From Polytrichum commune (lineage: Eukaryota; Streptophyta; Polytrichopsida; Polytrichales; Polytrichaceae), in contig OX485809.1 of NCBI GenBank assembly GCA_950295325.1, positions 14,756,001-14,820,000 on the forward strand: a DNA stretch of 64,000 nucleotides, in the 5' to 3' direction. The position numbers and the translations under genes are program-made. The notes beneath the pieces were generated by a model. That model saw nothing but the letters and a program-made list of their open reading frames with translations. It was not told the DNA's origin and searched no databases. Of the stretch, positions 22,301-34,052 are shown one piece after another; position 1 is the first letter of the stretch, and each line of letters starts with the position of its first letter.

Positions 22301-25300
22301 TATGATTCAGAGATGCAAAATACCTGGCGTACAATTTCCAAAAATGCAATCGAATACAAAAGGAAGGCAGAATCCACATCAGCAAATTGACCATCCGGCA
22401 TTTCACATCGATTTTGGATAATTGCATGTTTGAGCCATTCTCCTAAGAGTTGGACATTCTCCTTATTTGCTGGCTGTTAGAGAGAGGGTGTATCAGATGG
22501 GGTTCCCCACAAGCTTTGAAAGATAAAATTAACTATTCAGGCCTGAACAATTTCATGCAGGACAAATTGGAATTTTGAGCAAGCTCTCACCTGGAGTGCA
22601 GGAAAGAGAACTGAGTAATATCGTTTTTCACTTAGAGAACTGAGTGATCTTCTCAACTCTCCAGTAGAGCCCAGCAGCTATAAACTCTCACACACCAACA
22701 ATACAATTGTCAATCAGCCTGCATTAAGCCAATAACTTGAGTTATTAGGACTCACCAACTCACCACCACGATTGCAAGGGGTGTGGGTTCCATTCTCACC
22801 AAGCCATGCTAGTGTTGCTCACTAATGTCCACCCAATCGTTGTGGGGGTCACCGGGTTGACTGATCATCTTCTAAACTTGTAAGTACCAAGAGGCTCGGC
22901 AAGCCTAGTAGGGGATGAACAATGCGTGATCAAGTTGCCCCGACAACAGCCCTTAGAAAGAGCCGAGCCCACCTCTTTATTGAGGCAGCAGCCTGTGGGT
23001 GAAGAGACTCTAATTCATGCTAGTGTTGGCAAACATAAAAGTTTCTTTCTCTTTTCTTTCTATATCGGCCTTCTCACCTATGTCCTAATAATATGCACCC
23101 TTACTCTAGGCCGATCATATATATCATGGTACGTGCATATGTTGACTTTGTCAGTTGCACTGAGGTCCCCTGAATCTTTGAATGCTTTATATGTAGACTA
23201 ACATTGTGCATGACCAGAATTTTGCACTCCTGGTACTATCAGGTTGTGTACCTCTCAGCAGATTTCTCACGGACAATATTTGTAAGAAGGGAGTGCAGTA
23301 GCGTCATGACCATGGGGTCCGATTAACAAGATCACTAATCCTCCATGATCTTGACTATAATTTGTTGAGTGCCTTCCAAGACAATTCGCATAATAACCAA
23401 TTTCAGTATCCTAAAGATGTTATTTACAATTAACATAGAAGGCTTCAAACAAGAATCAACAGTCGATAGTACCTGAATTGACTGCCTTGGATTGGCCATC
23501 TGGTCTACAAGAGCGCCACGAGGCAATTTTGAGGCTGGAAATGGAGTTTGACCATCTTTGCCAAAGCCTCTTGGTTGAACTTGACCACATAAAGCACATA
23601 GGCTGGCTCCCATTCCAAAGACAGGTGAGAGGCTGCCCTCTCGATCACGCTCAAAACCCTGCAAACAGAGCGACCTAAAGAAACAAGATCATACAACCAA
23701 GCGTAAACCTCATCACAACCTAAATCAGTCAAAGCATTCAAATAAACCGGGCACCAAGCGTCTTCTTACCAATAATCTGAGTGTCTCACAAAGTGAAAAG
23801 AGTTGAAAAGCCTTGGATCAAATACGACATATTGAGTTTTTCAAAACATGTAGAAGACAAGAAGAAATTCAATAAAACATGACCAGTACAAAACTTGCAT
23901 GCCACTTGCTAGAATTGCCCGACATATCCAATTGATGTACACAAGTTGTCAGCTGGACCAATGTGTCAGACCTGGAGCAAGTGAACTGCATGACATTGAT
24001 AACCAGGGGCCCAGTTTCACTTGACAATGTTAAAGAAGTGGTTTCGAACAACCTTCCAAAGGGAGGTTCTTTTTCCACATGGTTACACACCCTATTGTCA
24101 CTCCAACGGCCTTTTCCACTTCATGTGGAGCTCATATGGAGCCCATGTGGAAATCTAATGTGATGTGGAACCACTATTCTTGTAGTGACATGATAGTCAG
24201 ACCCTGCTGTTGACAGGTCACCAGCTAACCTGTCTTCTGCATAATTCAAAACTTAATCTACTCTTCATGGAATAGTGAACAATTGCGGTGTCCAAGGTCC
24301 ATCTGCTGAAAGATATTGATCTGGAAGGGACGCGAGAGCTGCTATGGAAAAATGGCACCCAGTAGACATGGTGTCCTCATCTTCTCAAGGATCTCTTAGG
24401 GACAAAAGAATCAACAACAACCGACCTAGAGACTTAGAAGGACTAACGGAACCAGAGATTGCACTGAAGAATGGAAGCTTGAGAAATGCTATGCTTTTGT
24501 GATCTGACAGGGGGAAGAAAAACAGTAACTAAGTTCAATGTAAACTGATACATCATACAATTTGCAAATGAAGACTTTTGAATGTCCTTATTACTTATGA
24601 GCCCAGTTCTCAAGGTGGAAGAAATACCTGGAACATCATTGAAGGGCTTCGGCTACGAGAGTGTTTTCTGCCTCTGAAGGGAGCATTTTGGGATGAATCC
24701 TTGACTGGACTAATCTCTTTGCGGGTGACAACGTCACCTTCCATACTCACTTCTACACTTGACTGTCTGTTCTGCTCTTCCAGTAATTCTTCTTCAGGAT
24801 ATTTGGTGTCAGAAAGCTCAATGAAATGTGACAGTAAGATTTTCACTTTATCCAAGAGTACCTTGTCCTTAACAAGTGTTTCGGCTTCTTGGGGCACTTT
24901 CATTTGGCGGGCTGCAAGGGCATCCCATTGTGCCCTTACCTCTCGTACATGGTCGCTTGCAAGCTGAGGCACCAGCTCCATCTGCAACAAAAGATGCAAG
25001 GTGTCCTTAGAGAACTTACAGCTCATTGACAATTCTCTCATCTTGTAGAGGAGAGTGGACTTCCAAAATATGGCAAGAACAGTATAGAATACTATTGTCA
25101 TCCATTAAGAAGAAGGTTGTTACTCAAATGCCATGAACAAAATAGGCAAACAAACTTCTGCATTTCCTAAGAAAGATGTGTAGTGTCCCTAAGAACTTAC
25201 AGTTCATTGACATTTCTCTCATCTTGTAGGTAGGAGTGTTGACTTCCAGAATATAGCAAGAACAGCATAAATTACTATTGTCGTTCATCAATAACGAAGT

Positions 25301-27312
25301 TGTTAATTAAAAGACATGAACAAAATAGGTAAACAGACTTCTGCATTTCCTGAGAAAGATGTGGTGGTGTGTCCCTAAGAACTTGCAGTTCATTGACAAT
25401 TCTCTCATCTAGCAGAGGAGGGTTGCCTTCCAAAGCATCACAAGAGACAACACAGAATAAATAGTATTGTTGTTCATGAATAACAAATCCGTTAATCAAA
25501 AGGATGATCAAAATAGGTAAATGTCAGAATTGTGCATTTCCTGAGAGAATTCTAATTCATAAGATTAACATGGCAGTAGTACCTTCAGGTTGAACACATA
25601 CTTGGTCACAGAGCTCTCGCAATTCGGCATCTCGTAGGCACATAGTCTGCAGCAGCCATTGCTTAGCATTCACAGGCACAATTACGGTGCTCAATCGAGC
25701 CTTGGGTGCAATGGTGATGTATTTGCTGGTTCGGCGGTCACGAGCCCCAGCCGCCCCATCAATGTTGGTTGCTGCTATAACAGATCTCACAAACGCACTC
25801 CGGCGATTGCTAGTGATAAGTGGACCAAACGTACTGAAGGCTCTTAGACTCGACCTCCGGGACTCGCCTCTCATGTCTACAAGGTACTGGGGCACTTGCA
25901 TTGCCAAGCCTTCGATGGCAAGTTTTTGGGTGATTGATGGCGGCTCCTTGGTGGCGTCTCGCCATTCCTGGTCTCCAGGAACTCGTGGTGTTGCAACAAT
26001 GGAACATCCATTGTCAATGTGTAGTTCCCCTTCGAAGCATTTCTCACCTGGAATGACCTCTGACCCAAAATTGCTCCGACGTCTCTCCCCTGCTCCAGGC
26101 AAACCCAAATTCCATTCACATGCCCTTTCTCCTCTGAACATAACAGTGATAGATTACCGAATACTTGTCCATTGAATGACAACTTTTGAAAAGCATTCTA
26201 ATTAAGACATCTGGACTAAATTTCAAGAACTATATTGATAAGCCAAGACCGCCAAGTGTGCCAAGCAATGATCAGCTTTCGTGCACCACGGCATTATTCC
26301 AACAATGTACTCCGCATTTGAACTCCGTTTTGAGAAATTTAGATTGGAAATGCTAAATTCAGCGCATAAGATCTCTGAGAGGATTTGGCATCAGACTGCG
26401 TTCAAAACATCAATCCAAACCTCCTTTCGACCTAATGTTTGTGGCCGGGAATTACATAACCAATCCCTTGCAAGATCATAGCAAGATTTTGTAGATAATT
26501 CTAATATAGAGGCATTGACTCCAATTTCAAGAACTTGAATCAAACTGCGTTCGGAAGATCAGTCAAGACCTCCTGTAGACCTAATTTTGTAGAAATAGAG
26601 CCAGAAATATCAAAACTAATCCCTTGCAAGATCATGACAAGCTGACGGCTAAGAAAGATCATGAAGAGCATTCTAATTTAGACACGTTGAATCCAAATGC
26701 AAGAGCTTTAAGAGGATTCGGCATCAAAATCAGACCTAATGTTTGTAGAAATAGATATGGTCGGAAACTACGACAACAATCCTTGCAAGATCAGAGCAAA
26801 CTGAAGGCGAAGAATTAAGGATACACATACATACCTGTGAAAAACGACTGGGACTGCCTCCTGAGGAAAGGGAATGGCAGAGACTCCTTAGGTCGCACCG
26901 GCAAGGAAATGGAGAACCTCACATGGTGCTTCGTCATGGAATCATCAGCATCATCCTCTTCCTCTTGATCCTCTGTGTCCAATCCTCGTTTCAATCGAGC
27001 TCCCGCGGGAGATCGACCTCGAGAGGCTGGCCCTCGAGACGGTGCTCTACTGGTGTTACGAGAGCGAGATTCGGGTGACGACGAGTACCTCTCGTCTTGT
27101 CTCGCTTTGATGAGTTGCTCGTAATCCACCCAACTGATCTCTCGCTGCCTCAATTTTGGAGGGGACGACATCTGCTGCCTCGCTGCTTCTCCTCCTCGGT
27201 CCCGTAACCCCGAGATGGGTGAAGAGCTGTGCGGCCGATCCGGCACATCATCCCTTCTGAACATTTTGCTAACAACGGCCTTCTTCTCTTTACTTTTCGC
27301 CTTCTTCGTCAT
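13347..27312 (-). CDS. Large EF-hand/coiled-coil protein gene, about 17 exons
   Basis: Exons read by splice consensus and phase (minus order): 27312-26835, 26131-25583, 25426-25383 (weak), 24981-24628, 23658-23473, 22473-22184, 22091-22009, 21094-20719, 20129-19421, 19187-19077, 18921-18822, 18135-17872, 17299-17015, 16437-16351, 16042-15977, 15271-15005 and 13568-13347 (TGA). This gives about 1,490 codons. The N-terminus is basic, Ser/Arg-rich and disordered. Exon 23658-23473 has a CALCG motif. Exon 22091-22009 looks coiled-coil. Exon 20129-19421 is acidic and ends KKKKNK. Exon 18135-17872 holds FMYDFMLNSYGLKGLAE. Exon 17299-17015 starts LRLFQRFCGFDPLRGY. Exon 15271-15005 carries one canonical EF-hand loop, DANQDGVLTFNEF. 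The YGLKxLAE-type segment and overall design recall axonemal proteins; that is a guess. Exon 22473-22184 needs a one-base correction to stay in frame, so the allele may be broken or misassembled. Confidence 0.65.
14054..14723. mobile_element. Foldback hAT-type MITE with perfect 8-bp TSD
   Basis: A 670-bp element made of two inverted arms of 287 bp (14054-14340 and 14437-14723) around a 96-bp spacer. The termini read CAGTGTTAGACTGGGTATA and its inverse. It is flanked by the direct repeat GTTAGCAC (14046-14053, 14724-14731), the 8-bp TSD and CAG-type end expected for hAT transposons. It has no coding capacity and sits in the last intron of the EF-hand gene. A one-armed relative lies at 53736-53965. 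Confidence 0.9.
15005..15271 (-). other. EF-hand exon
   Basis: Exon of 89 codons in the large minus-strand gene. The loop DANQDGVLTFNE has Asp/Asn at positions 1, 3 and 5, Gly at 6 and Glu at 12, which is a complete Ca2+-binding pattern. A second half-site (MPDGGDNISPSAF) is degenerate, lacking the position-12 Glu. Ca2+ binding by the first loop is likely. Confidence 0.8.
16700..16985 (+). mobile_element. SINE-like repeat, copy 1
   Basis: Intronic copy of a dispersed element of about 280-310 bp. It shares with the copies at 20390-20650 and 22725-23045 the blocks CAGTCATTGTGG, TTAGTAGGGGAGGAACAATG, GATCAAGTTGCCC, TTAGAAAGAGTCCAC, GAGGCAGTAGC and TTCATGCTAGTGTTGGCAA. A pyrimidine-rich TTCTTTCTTTCT tail follows. 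Confidence 0.7.
20390..20650 (+). mobile_element. SINE-like repeat, copy 2
   Basis: Second copy of the family, in another intron of the same gene and in the same orientation (antisense to the gene). It keeps GTTGGTTGCATTCTC at the position of the B-box-like segment of copy 3. Confidence 0.7.
21302..21342. repeat. Short tandem repeat (about 20 bp, two units)
   Basis: CCAAAGCATACCTCTCTATA occurs twice in direct tandem within an intron of the EF-hand gene. Confidence 0.85.
22725..23045 (+). mobile_element. SINE-like repeat, copy 3 (most complete)
   Basis: Longest copy. Its 5' part contains GTGTGGGTTCCATTCTC, similar to the Pol III B box GGTTCRANYC, preceded by TTAGGACTCACCAACTC where an A box would lie. 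This suggests a tRNA-derived SINE. The 3' end is TTGGCAAACAT followed by a pyrimidine tract. Confidence 0.65.
24985..25530. repeat. Tandem triplication of about 185 bp around a small exon
   Basis: Three diverged direct units (about 24985-25153, 25154-25337, 25338-25530). Anchors are TCATTGACAATTCTCTCATC at 25022, 25204 and 25390, and CTTCTGCATTTCCT at the unit joins. The unit contains the short exon candidate 25426-25383. The middle unit has in-frame stops. The left unit merges with the acceptor of exon 24981-24628. Confidence 0.8.
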
Positions 27313-27970
27313 CTTAAATGACTCTGGCTATGGCTATGACTAAGTGTTATTTTCTATTACCATCACATTGCATACATGTGTGTTTCTACCATTTTCAGGC
27401 TTCAGTAAGAGGACAGAGCATAGTGCTCAGGACTCACACATTTTGGAATATTATAGCTCAAAGACTTATCAGCCATATAGTTGGAATTGAAGTTTGAGTT
27501 CTGGCTATGGCTATGGTGTTTGTTTCAATCACTTCGCAATGCATACATGTGTAATATTTCTACCACTTCCAGGCTTCCGTAAGTGATATTAGAGCATAGT
27601 GCTTAAGATTCATACGGACTGGAGATTTTGAAGCCTAAAGACTTGTCAATCATATTGTTGGAACTGAAGTTTGATGATCTCTGAGGCTTCGGCACATCAT
27701 CCCTACTGAACAATTTGCTAACCACTGCTTTCTTCTCTTAGTGTGGCCCTCTTCATCATGTTCAATGTTCTACTACTTTCTGGCTAAGGCTACGGCTATG
27801 GTTGTTTCTTTCTATAGTTACCTTCACATTGCATTCTTGTGTAATGTTTCTACCGTTTTCAGGCTTCCGTAAGAGGATATTCGAGAATAGTGCTCAAGAT
27901 TCATACGGACTGGAGAATTGAAGCCCAAAGACTTGTTAGCCATATTGTTGGAATTAAAGTTTGATGGTGT
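27310..27970. repeat. Three-unit tandem duplication upstream of the EF-hand gene, with a copy of its first codons
   Basis: Units starting near 27320, 27500 and 27785 share GGCTATGGCTATG, TGCATACATGTGT, TTTCTACC and TTTCAGGCTTC.GTAAG. Between the second and third, about 27693-27765 repeats the first 24 or so codons of the gene (compare 27241-27312) with a stop, so the 5' end of the gene was copied with its promoter-proximal DNA. Confidence 0.8.
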
Positions 27971-28017
27971 GAGGTTCTGGCATCTCTATTGCTTAGCAGA
28001 ACCTGGAGATGCACAGC

Positions 28018-28090
28018 AACAAACTCTGAGAGCGGGATTCTTTTCTTTAGCAACAAACTCTGAGAGCGGGATTCTTTTCTTTTGCAACAA
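28018..28090. repeat. 34-bp tandem duplication
   Basis: Two direct 34-bp units containing ACTCTGAGAGCGGGATTC and a partial third, at about 28018-28090. The units are essentially identical, so the duplication is recent. Confidence 0.9.
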
Positions 28091-28099
28091 ACTGTTCCA

Positions 28100-30781
28100 A
28101 GAAATACATGCAGGCACGGCACTTTCTTGTGACCAGGATGTCCTTGTTGTGCACTGACGATCATTGTGATCGTTCATGACTGAAGTAGAATACAACATAA
28201 TGACATCAAAAGGCTGGAGGGTGTTCATGATGATTCTGCAGATAGAAATGAAACTCACCGATTACATAGGGGCTTCAGGAAGGACACTTAGCGATACCTA
28301 GAGGGAGTTCAGGCATTTTGGGAGAAGAGAACTGCACAAATGTCTTCATTCACACAATAGAGCTTGCGGAGGTGAAGAGGTCTGTAACCGTCCCTAGGGT
28401 TCAGGATTTAGTGTCAACCGCCCTCCTTCATCCGAATATTCTATTTCCGCTACTTCTGCATACATTGCCGTCTTCTGTCAAGAGACAATGTTTTCGTAAT
28501 ATCAAAATCAGCCGTTGTCTTGAGATCCACCTCACTCTCCTCATTGTAGCTAGTTCTCATCTCTAATTTACCATCAGCACTTAAGTGAAAGGAAAATCTT
28601 ATGCTGACGAATGTGAGCTTCTTTCTCCAACTTCTTTGTTGCCAACTTCACAGTATCCGATTCGGAATTTACTCGTTGTCAGCACTGACGGATCAAATCG
28701 TCTGCGGATCACCACATCCCGTGCTGTTTTTCGTCATTCGAAGTTGCATTGGAATCAAAATTGCAAAGGTTGCAGGAAACAAAGTTTGCAAAGGTTTAGG
28801 TATGGAGACTAGTTGTTCTGTAGAATTCCATGCTTCTGGTTCAAGTTCATGCCATAATTTCACTACAGTCCCATTTTGTATAACATTACTACACCATTTA
28901 TGGAATTTAGTGTCACACACACCATTTGCAATGGGCCTAAACTAGATGCCTAGAGGTCTCAAAGTGTCACGTCCACTAACTGCCAATATGATACTATTCA
29001 TCAACAAAAATAACATTTCAAAGTGAAAATGTGTTCACATTATGACATTTAGCGTAGCACATTGGGATACTTGAGATGATAGTTTTGTGTTTTATTATGA
29101 AAGGGGAAGATATGATTGAGCATACCAATGACAAGTGTCGTGTGTTTACATTTTAGTGTGCAAGAGGAAGATATTCTTGGGCATATTCATGTCAAGTGCC
29201 ATTTATGTACATTATTGTCAACTTATCAACCATTGTGTAACATGTGCATACACCTCATAACACTATTGAACATTCTCATGCCAAGTTATTAGTTAACGCA
29301 CTAGAACGCCAAGTATCATGAGGTGACCCTACTGTTGAAGTTGTTGATCGTTAGTGTAACCTAGCATACCCTTCAAAATAGGGTAAGTGACACATTTATG
29401 CATGTGACACTAAATACCATAAACGACATACTACCTATCCATTTGGTCCATGAGGTGGCAATCCAAGCTTGGGTAAGAGGATAACTTCCCTAGAGCATCT
29501 TCATCTACCCTCCATCTAAACTGCAAGATAGACAACTCCAAATCGATTGCATTTCTTATTAAGACACCTATGTGTGAGTGGTATGTGGTTTGGTGTAGCT
29601 CCACAAACGGACACCAATAAGGACTAGATTGCAAGCTCAAAATATGATAACCATTCTAGGTCCAATGGTCAACATGATTGGCAGCATTTGTATAACCAAT
29701 AAACATAGAAATCTTCACTTTGATAATGAATAAGATATTCATTTGAGCTTCGAAACTTATGAGGAAAGTGGTTGTAGCCTCATTTTGGATCTGAACCTTA
29801 TGGCAGGACACCCGTGTCCCATAATACACCATTTAAACCCTAAAGCCCGTGTCAACTTCAAAAATGGTCAGCTGAAGGCAATCAAAGCGGTGTTGAAATT
29901 ATCTCGACATCATGTACACACTCTGATATTCGAAGTTGGTATTTATTTCCGATCACTTACAACCACAAAACCAATCGTTAAGGAGGCTCCGATTTATTTG
30001 GAACACCGTAAGGTTCATTTGCTAACCATCTTGTACTAATCGCGTGTTTTATATCCTTGGAGAAGTGAGCTAGTCGGAAAAAATTAATCATTTAACACCC
30101 ATTGACCTTGGATCTCCATGAGTGGGAGGGCCTATAGAAGATAGCACTCAAATGGTTATGTCCGGTAACCCCCTCGAGCCTCCATTGCCGAGTGGCCCAC
30201 AGCCCAAAGCGATGACGAAATCCTTGGATATAATGCAGTGTCTCTAGGATGGGTTGAGAATCTATTCATTGTTCATTATGCCCCCATCAAAAGAACTGCA
30301 TCAGCCTCCATTGGAAGAAGCCTGTGATATATGATATTTTAGAATGGAATAGAATAAACGACATTCTATTACAGATTCCAAAAAATATAAATCCTACTTT
30401 TTGTAAGATTGATAAAAACACAAGAAACAACTCTCCGACAGATTCTCATCGAAAGTGCAACGTAGCACTTGCTTAAACTGTAGCATACAACTTTGACACT
30501 GAACCTGTAGCATCCGTTGTAGCAAAAGACAAGTAAAAGAATACAGAAGAAAAATATCTGTATGTCCCTGCATGCACCTTGTCCTCGACGAAAAACCAAA
30601 AAATGCAACAGTTACCAAAGACTTGTAAGGAACACTCACTCTATGAACACAAATGCACTTAACTCAGACCCAGCAACTTTCCTTGCGGAATGAGTTGGCG
30701 GAACTTCCTGCAGGATAACAGAAGTTCAAAACACTTCGCTTCGATTCGCTTTTGCCCACTTACTCACACAAACCACTAGAA
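28100..30781. other. Intergenic with old dispersed repeat, no gene seen
   Basis: No credible coding sequence. The part from about 29640 to 30300 has scattered similarity to 62240-62720 (for example ATGATAACCATTCTA, TATGAGGAAAGTGGTTGT, CATTTAACACCCAT in the same order). It therefore belongs to an unidentified dispersed repeat, probably an eroded retroelement. Confidence 0.5.
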
Positions 30782-33700
30782 TTACTCGATGACAAGGGAA
30801 TCAATGTTTTTCTTGCCATCCGGCCCTTTGGAGTACCAGGCTTTGACATGCTCCCCATACACAACGCCCCGGAATAGTGCGGGATGTTCGTCGTCCAGCA
30901 ATGGCGCAACAGGAGCGATGCGTTGGCTCTTACAGGGATCATAGAAAGTCGCCACAGACATTCGTGGCCGCTCCCCATTCACCACGGCTCGGTGCTCAAT
31001 ACTCTTATACTTGTCATTGCTCAGGATCTGTAAGACAACACAAACAGACTCGCCATCTCAGAAGATGCTCGCTTTGATCTTGACTCAACCAACATGTGTA
31101 ACACTCGATATGCTGATTCTTAAATTTTGTCATTGAGAACAACAGAATGCCATGACATTGAAGCTATGCTGAATCAAAACACTTTAAGAATCTGCAGTTA
31201 CAAAAGGACAAGAAGGCATGAATACATATATATGTATATATATATATATATATGGGCCTTGTTTCACTTGGGATCGTAGTGTGGGGACCCCCATTGATGT
31301 TAAAAAAAATTTAAATCAGCAACCAACAAGACCAAGGTCTGATGAGGGGTATGGAATCTAGACATAAGGCTAAGAGAATTGGGGCATTGAAGTAGAGAAT
31401 AGTGCCTCATTCCTTGGAAAATCGTGACCATTGAAACAATATTGAAGGATGGGCAATCAAGGCCGTCGATGTAGTGTTTCTTGGTTTAAGTAGGAGTTAC
31501 CTTTCTTCTATTTTCCATGGTTATTTCATTGCTTCTTGCATGCCATTGTTTGTTCCTTAGGATACATGGTTCTACCCTTGGAACTTCCTAGAGCTTACTT
31601 GAACACAATGTATGTATATGAGAGCAAGGGAAATTCCAACGAATGCATAAGGTCAGAAGGAAAGGAGAGAACAAAAGGAGAAGTAGAAGCAAGGAAGAAA
31701 GGGAAGGAAGAGTGGGAGGGGAGGGAAGGTAAATTTTACTTATTTTTGTTAGAATGAATGTAGTCATCTTTACCAATGATATGAGACTTCTTGAGTATTT
31801 CCTTTCTCTGAGCAATTATGGGAAATTGTTAAGGGGGGTCTACTATTGGGAGCAGAGGTGAAGAAGCAGAGGTGAAATAATGTAAAGAGGATAAGGTTGA
31901 TACAACATGACTTTAAGTGAAATTGCAGATGCAACACAAGGCGTGCTGGTGAAAAATTGGTCACCTGGAGCATGTCACCCAAGTTGACAACAAACGCGTC
32001 TCGCATATTCTGCACTGTGAACCAGTCATAGTCTTTGCGGACCTGCAGGCCAGGGACATCATCTTGGAGCAGGAGTGTGATGGCTCCCATATCAGAGTGT
32101 GCCTGCAAAAACATAATCAAGACACATAATTGGCATATAAGGTTGTTATGGATGACTACCTAGAATCAACCTTATGTTGAGATTAAAACAATTCTACACA
32201 AATGATGATGATGTGTAGCTTTCAATCACAGTATGGATGCTTGAATGACAATAAGCTCCAGTAGTACATACCTGTAGCCCAAGTGTGAGATGTGGCTGTG
32301 GGCATGCAGGGTAGTAGTTTATGGTAATGTTTTGGTAAGGTTCTCCAATAGCATCTACAAGACACTGTGATTCCAATCCAAGACTCTCTGAGATGAGCCC
32401 CAGTATTCGCTCCGCCAACTTTCTTGTCTCATGACTGTACTCCTCCATAGTGCTCCTAACAAAGGGTGCAAACATCCCTCAAGTTAGGCACGCCCCATCA
32501 AGATGATGACAACTCAGAGATCAATTAAAAGTAATAGTGCCCAGAGGCCATGCTAATAAATGGTGTGCCTCACAAATGGACATTTCTCAGAGATAAACAA
32601 GCTGCAAGTGACATGAAATCTAGGCCCAGCCATCCCCCAAATTTAAGAGCAGACCATGCAAGCACATCTTCACCGCAGGCAAATGTTTTCCTTTTGAGTG
32701 AATTAAGATGATTCCGGAGTAACACTGTCCCACCCTACTTATTTCATACCTGCTGATATTAACTGAGTAGAGCGATTAATTGGTGTGTAAAAATAATTTC
32801 ATAAGAAACAGGCCTAAAACCATTTCGGTGCTGGAAGATGCTGTGTACAATACTAACTTCAACCTATATTCGTTAAAGAAAACTCACCTATAATGAGGAG
32901 GATCAGAAGGCCATTTAGAAGGATTGCGGCGAGAAAGGGGCAAAGTATGGTGATCGAAGTAGTCTCTCCAATCTAGAACTTGTTCATCCTTAACAAGCAT
33001 GCGGCTTCCATAGCCCTCTGGAGCTGTCCCTGGGTCCTTACAGGCATATACCAACTTCTCTTCCAGTGGCTTTGCATAGAATAGAGCTCCTATTTCACGC
33101 ACCCGATCGAGAAGCTCCAGAGGTACTCCATGGTTTACTACCTGGATGACTCCAAACAACCTCATCAACCTCCCAAGCCTACCAATCCACAAAGAACAGC
33201 TGACTCGGTTTCACTAGAATAAATTGAAAGCAGACATCTCCAAATGCAGTCAACAGTCCATGTACCAGTGAGGGAGCAATACCAGTTGCCTTCAAAATCT
33301 AGAGTTTTGAAATGAATACGTCAGCAGGTCATGTCATAGCATTCTTAAGCATATGTAAGGATGTTCTCATTCTATTCTAAATCCAAGAATCAAAGCCCTT
33401 GATTACATGCATGAACGCCAAGCATACTCAAGTCGCAAGTTCTCATTAGATGACACCTCATTGTTACCTATCTTCGGACAAAGCCCTTCTCCCATCTACC
33501 AAGCTTCATCGTAAAACTCTTGCCAAGAAAAATCTCACCAAGTGTACACCCTCTAAGACGCTTATCTTGGGAGAACACCCACTATGTACACCACTTCAGA
33601 ATGCTATGGTTGCTTACACCTAGAAATGGAATTCACAAAGAAACAACTTAGGGCTCTAGAGAATACCCAGAATGCCGTGAGGTCAGTCCAATGAAAGTTA

Positions 33701-34052
33701 TGTTTCTCACTGTATAGTGATGAGATGTTGGTATTGTATTCACTTTTGAGTTATCACATATTGAGGAGAATCTAGAAAAAGCAAAAAGATAAAAAATAAA
33801 GAGGGGGGGGGGAGAGGGGTTTACCTGAAAGAACCCCCATACGCGGCATGCCTCTCCTACTTCTTCACTGATATGTGGACCACCCTCTGCCAAATCAATC
33901 ACAGGGATGTCTCGATGTGCCGAATGTTGCACGGCAGGGCGCTCCCCAGCAGGTCGGATGTAGGAAGTCGGTATCTCCAAAATCCCTTGCTCTGACAAGG
34001 ATTGCACTCTGTCATGTGTGAACTTAATTCCTTGAAGCACTTCTGTTGCCAT
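30782..34052 (-). CDS. 2-oxoglutarate/Fe(II)-dependent dioxygenase (plant DOXC type), five exons
   Basis: Exons: 34052-33825, 33141-32888, 32455-32272, 32102-31965 and 31027-30782 (TAA), all GT-AG and phase-consistent. They give 349 codons, the usual length for plant soluble 2OG dioxygenases. The start is the ATG of MATEVLQG. The N-terminal DIOX_N domain shows [10 protein letters not shown] and [12 protein letters not shown]. The catalytic domain has NYYPACPQP (from Asn207), the iron ligands in AHSD (His224, Asp226) and His280 in SIEHRAV, and the 2OG-binding pair Arg290/Ser292 in RMS. All catalytic residues are present, so an active cytosolic hydroxylase or desaturase is expected. The family includes flavonoid, jasmonate and SRG1-like enzymes. 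The sequence cannot be placed in one group by eye, so the substrate is unknown. Confidence 0.92.
31228..31252. repeat. AT microsatellite
   Basis: A run of TA dinucleotides broken by single G, inside the last intron of the dioxygenase gene. Confidence 0.8.

Noticed and set aside
22294-22324. 31-base intron in the EF-hand gene
   Set aside because: Too short for plant splicing; a single-base indel fits both frames better.
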